NCBI RefSeq assembly: GCF_000717055.1
Contig: NZ_JNXI01000011.1
Location: 124,001 to 188,000, forward strand
Source of the DNA: Streptomyces iakyrus
GTDB taxonomy: Bacteria > Actinomycetota > Actinomycetes > Streptomycetales > Streptomycetaceae
Direction: 5' to 3'
DNA length: 64,000 bases
Shown here: one piece after another, positions 63,916 to 64,000 of the stretch
Layout of the letters: every line of letters starts with the position of its first letter
Position numbering within the stretch: position 1 is the first letter of the stretch
Program-made: the position numbers and the translations under genes
Notes under the pieces: generated by a model
Told to the model about the DNA's origin: nothing
Database searches by the model: none
The model's input: only the letters and a program-made list of their open reading frames with translations

Positions 63916-64000
63916 CGGTGCACCTCGGCCTCTGCGTCGTGTGCCGGCCCGTGGTCCAGGTGTCCGGCGGCGTGCCCGCTCACCGTCGCACGGGATGCGG

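Overview
The window is very GC-rich, with strong third-position GC bias, GTG starts, AGGAGG-type ribosome binding sites and many 1-10 base gene overlaps. SigE-family sigma factor, DUF6479, Rv1733c, MpaB and PucR genes point to a Streptomyces (or close actinomycete) chromosome. I saw no tRNA, rRNA, CRISPR array, prophage or intact insertion sequence.

Region 1 (1-19.5 kb) is accessory metabolism. It holds the end of a sulfatase-like membrane enzyme, two alpha/beta hydrolases, and two AMP-forming acyl-CoA ligases on either side of a secreted penicillin-acylase-type Ntn hydrolase that has a TTA (bldA) codon in its signal peptide. Next come a nitronate monooxygenase overlapping the second ligase, a Tat-type serine hydrolase, a phytoene-desaturase-like oxidoreductase, a Ser/Thr kinase with eight TPR-like repeats and an MpaB-like oxygenase. 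Divergent from MpaB, behind a near-consensus iron box, are a family-5 solute-binding lipoprotein and a permease with both membrane halves fused. No ATPase gene follows; a perfect 17-bp hairpin closes the unit.

Region 2 (19.5-42 kb) reads as a stress/dormancy/low-oxygen island: HTH-flavin protein, Zn alcohol dehydrogenase, universal stress protein, a phosphofructokinase with PPi-type residues, acetate kinase, formaldehyde dehydrogenase, a DUF1931 histone-fold protein, DUF2267 and a frameshifted SpoIIE-type phosphatase. Set within it is a three-domain kinase / M23-like / class III aminotransferase fusion, a PucR regulator and a type II HAD hydrolase. A ~118-bp inverted duplication, each copy with the palindrome TTGTGC-N4-GCACAA, flanks the PucR gene and lies in front of both outward-facing catabolic genes. 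Several gene scraps (a CNB-domain tail, a DadA-like flavoprotein start, a PsiE-like segment) show this island has decayed or recombined.

Region 3 (39.7-49.3 kb) is a tight minus-strand stress operon: YflT-like protein, dnaK, grpE, dnaJ/cbpA, a CbpM/MerR modulator, clpB, Zn-ribbon thioredoxin, UBP-type zinc finger, and a cyclic-nucleotide-domain / thioredoxin-like / thioredoxin-reductase-like fusion. It looks like a second chaperone set tied to thiol redox control.

Region 4 (49.5-64 kb) holds a GAF-PucR regulator, an acyl-CoA dehydrogenase, a four-helix copper-binding Cys-rich protein, small DUF proteins, a SigE-family sigma factor with a Crp-like site upstream and a Thr/Pro-rich membrane partner, a GT2-GtrA glycosyltransferase plus PIG-V-like membrane enzyme, an NCS1 permease with a zinc-finger tail, a TrkA-C/CPA2 antiporter pair, an Rv1733c-family protein and an AlkZ-like winged-helix protein. 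All function calls rest on reading motifs by eye; no database search was run.
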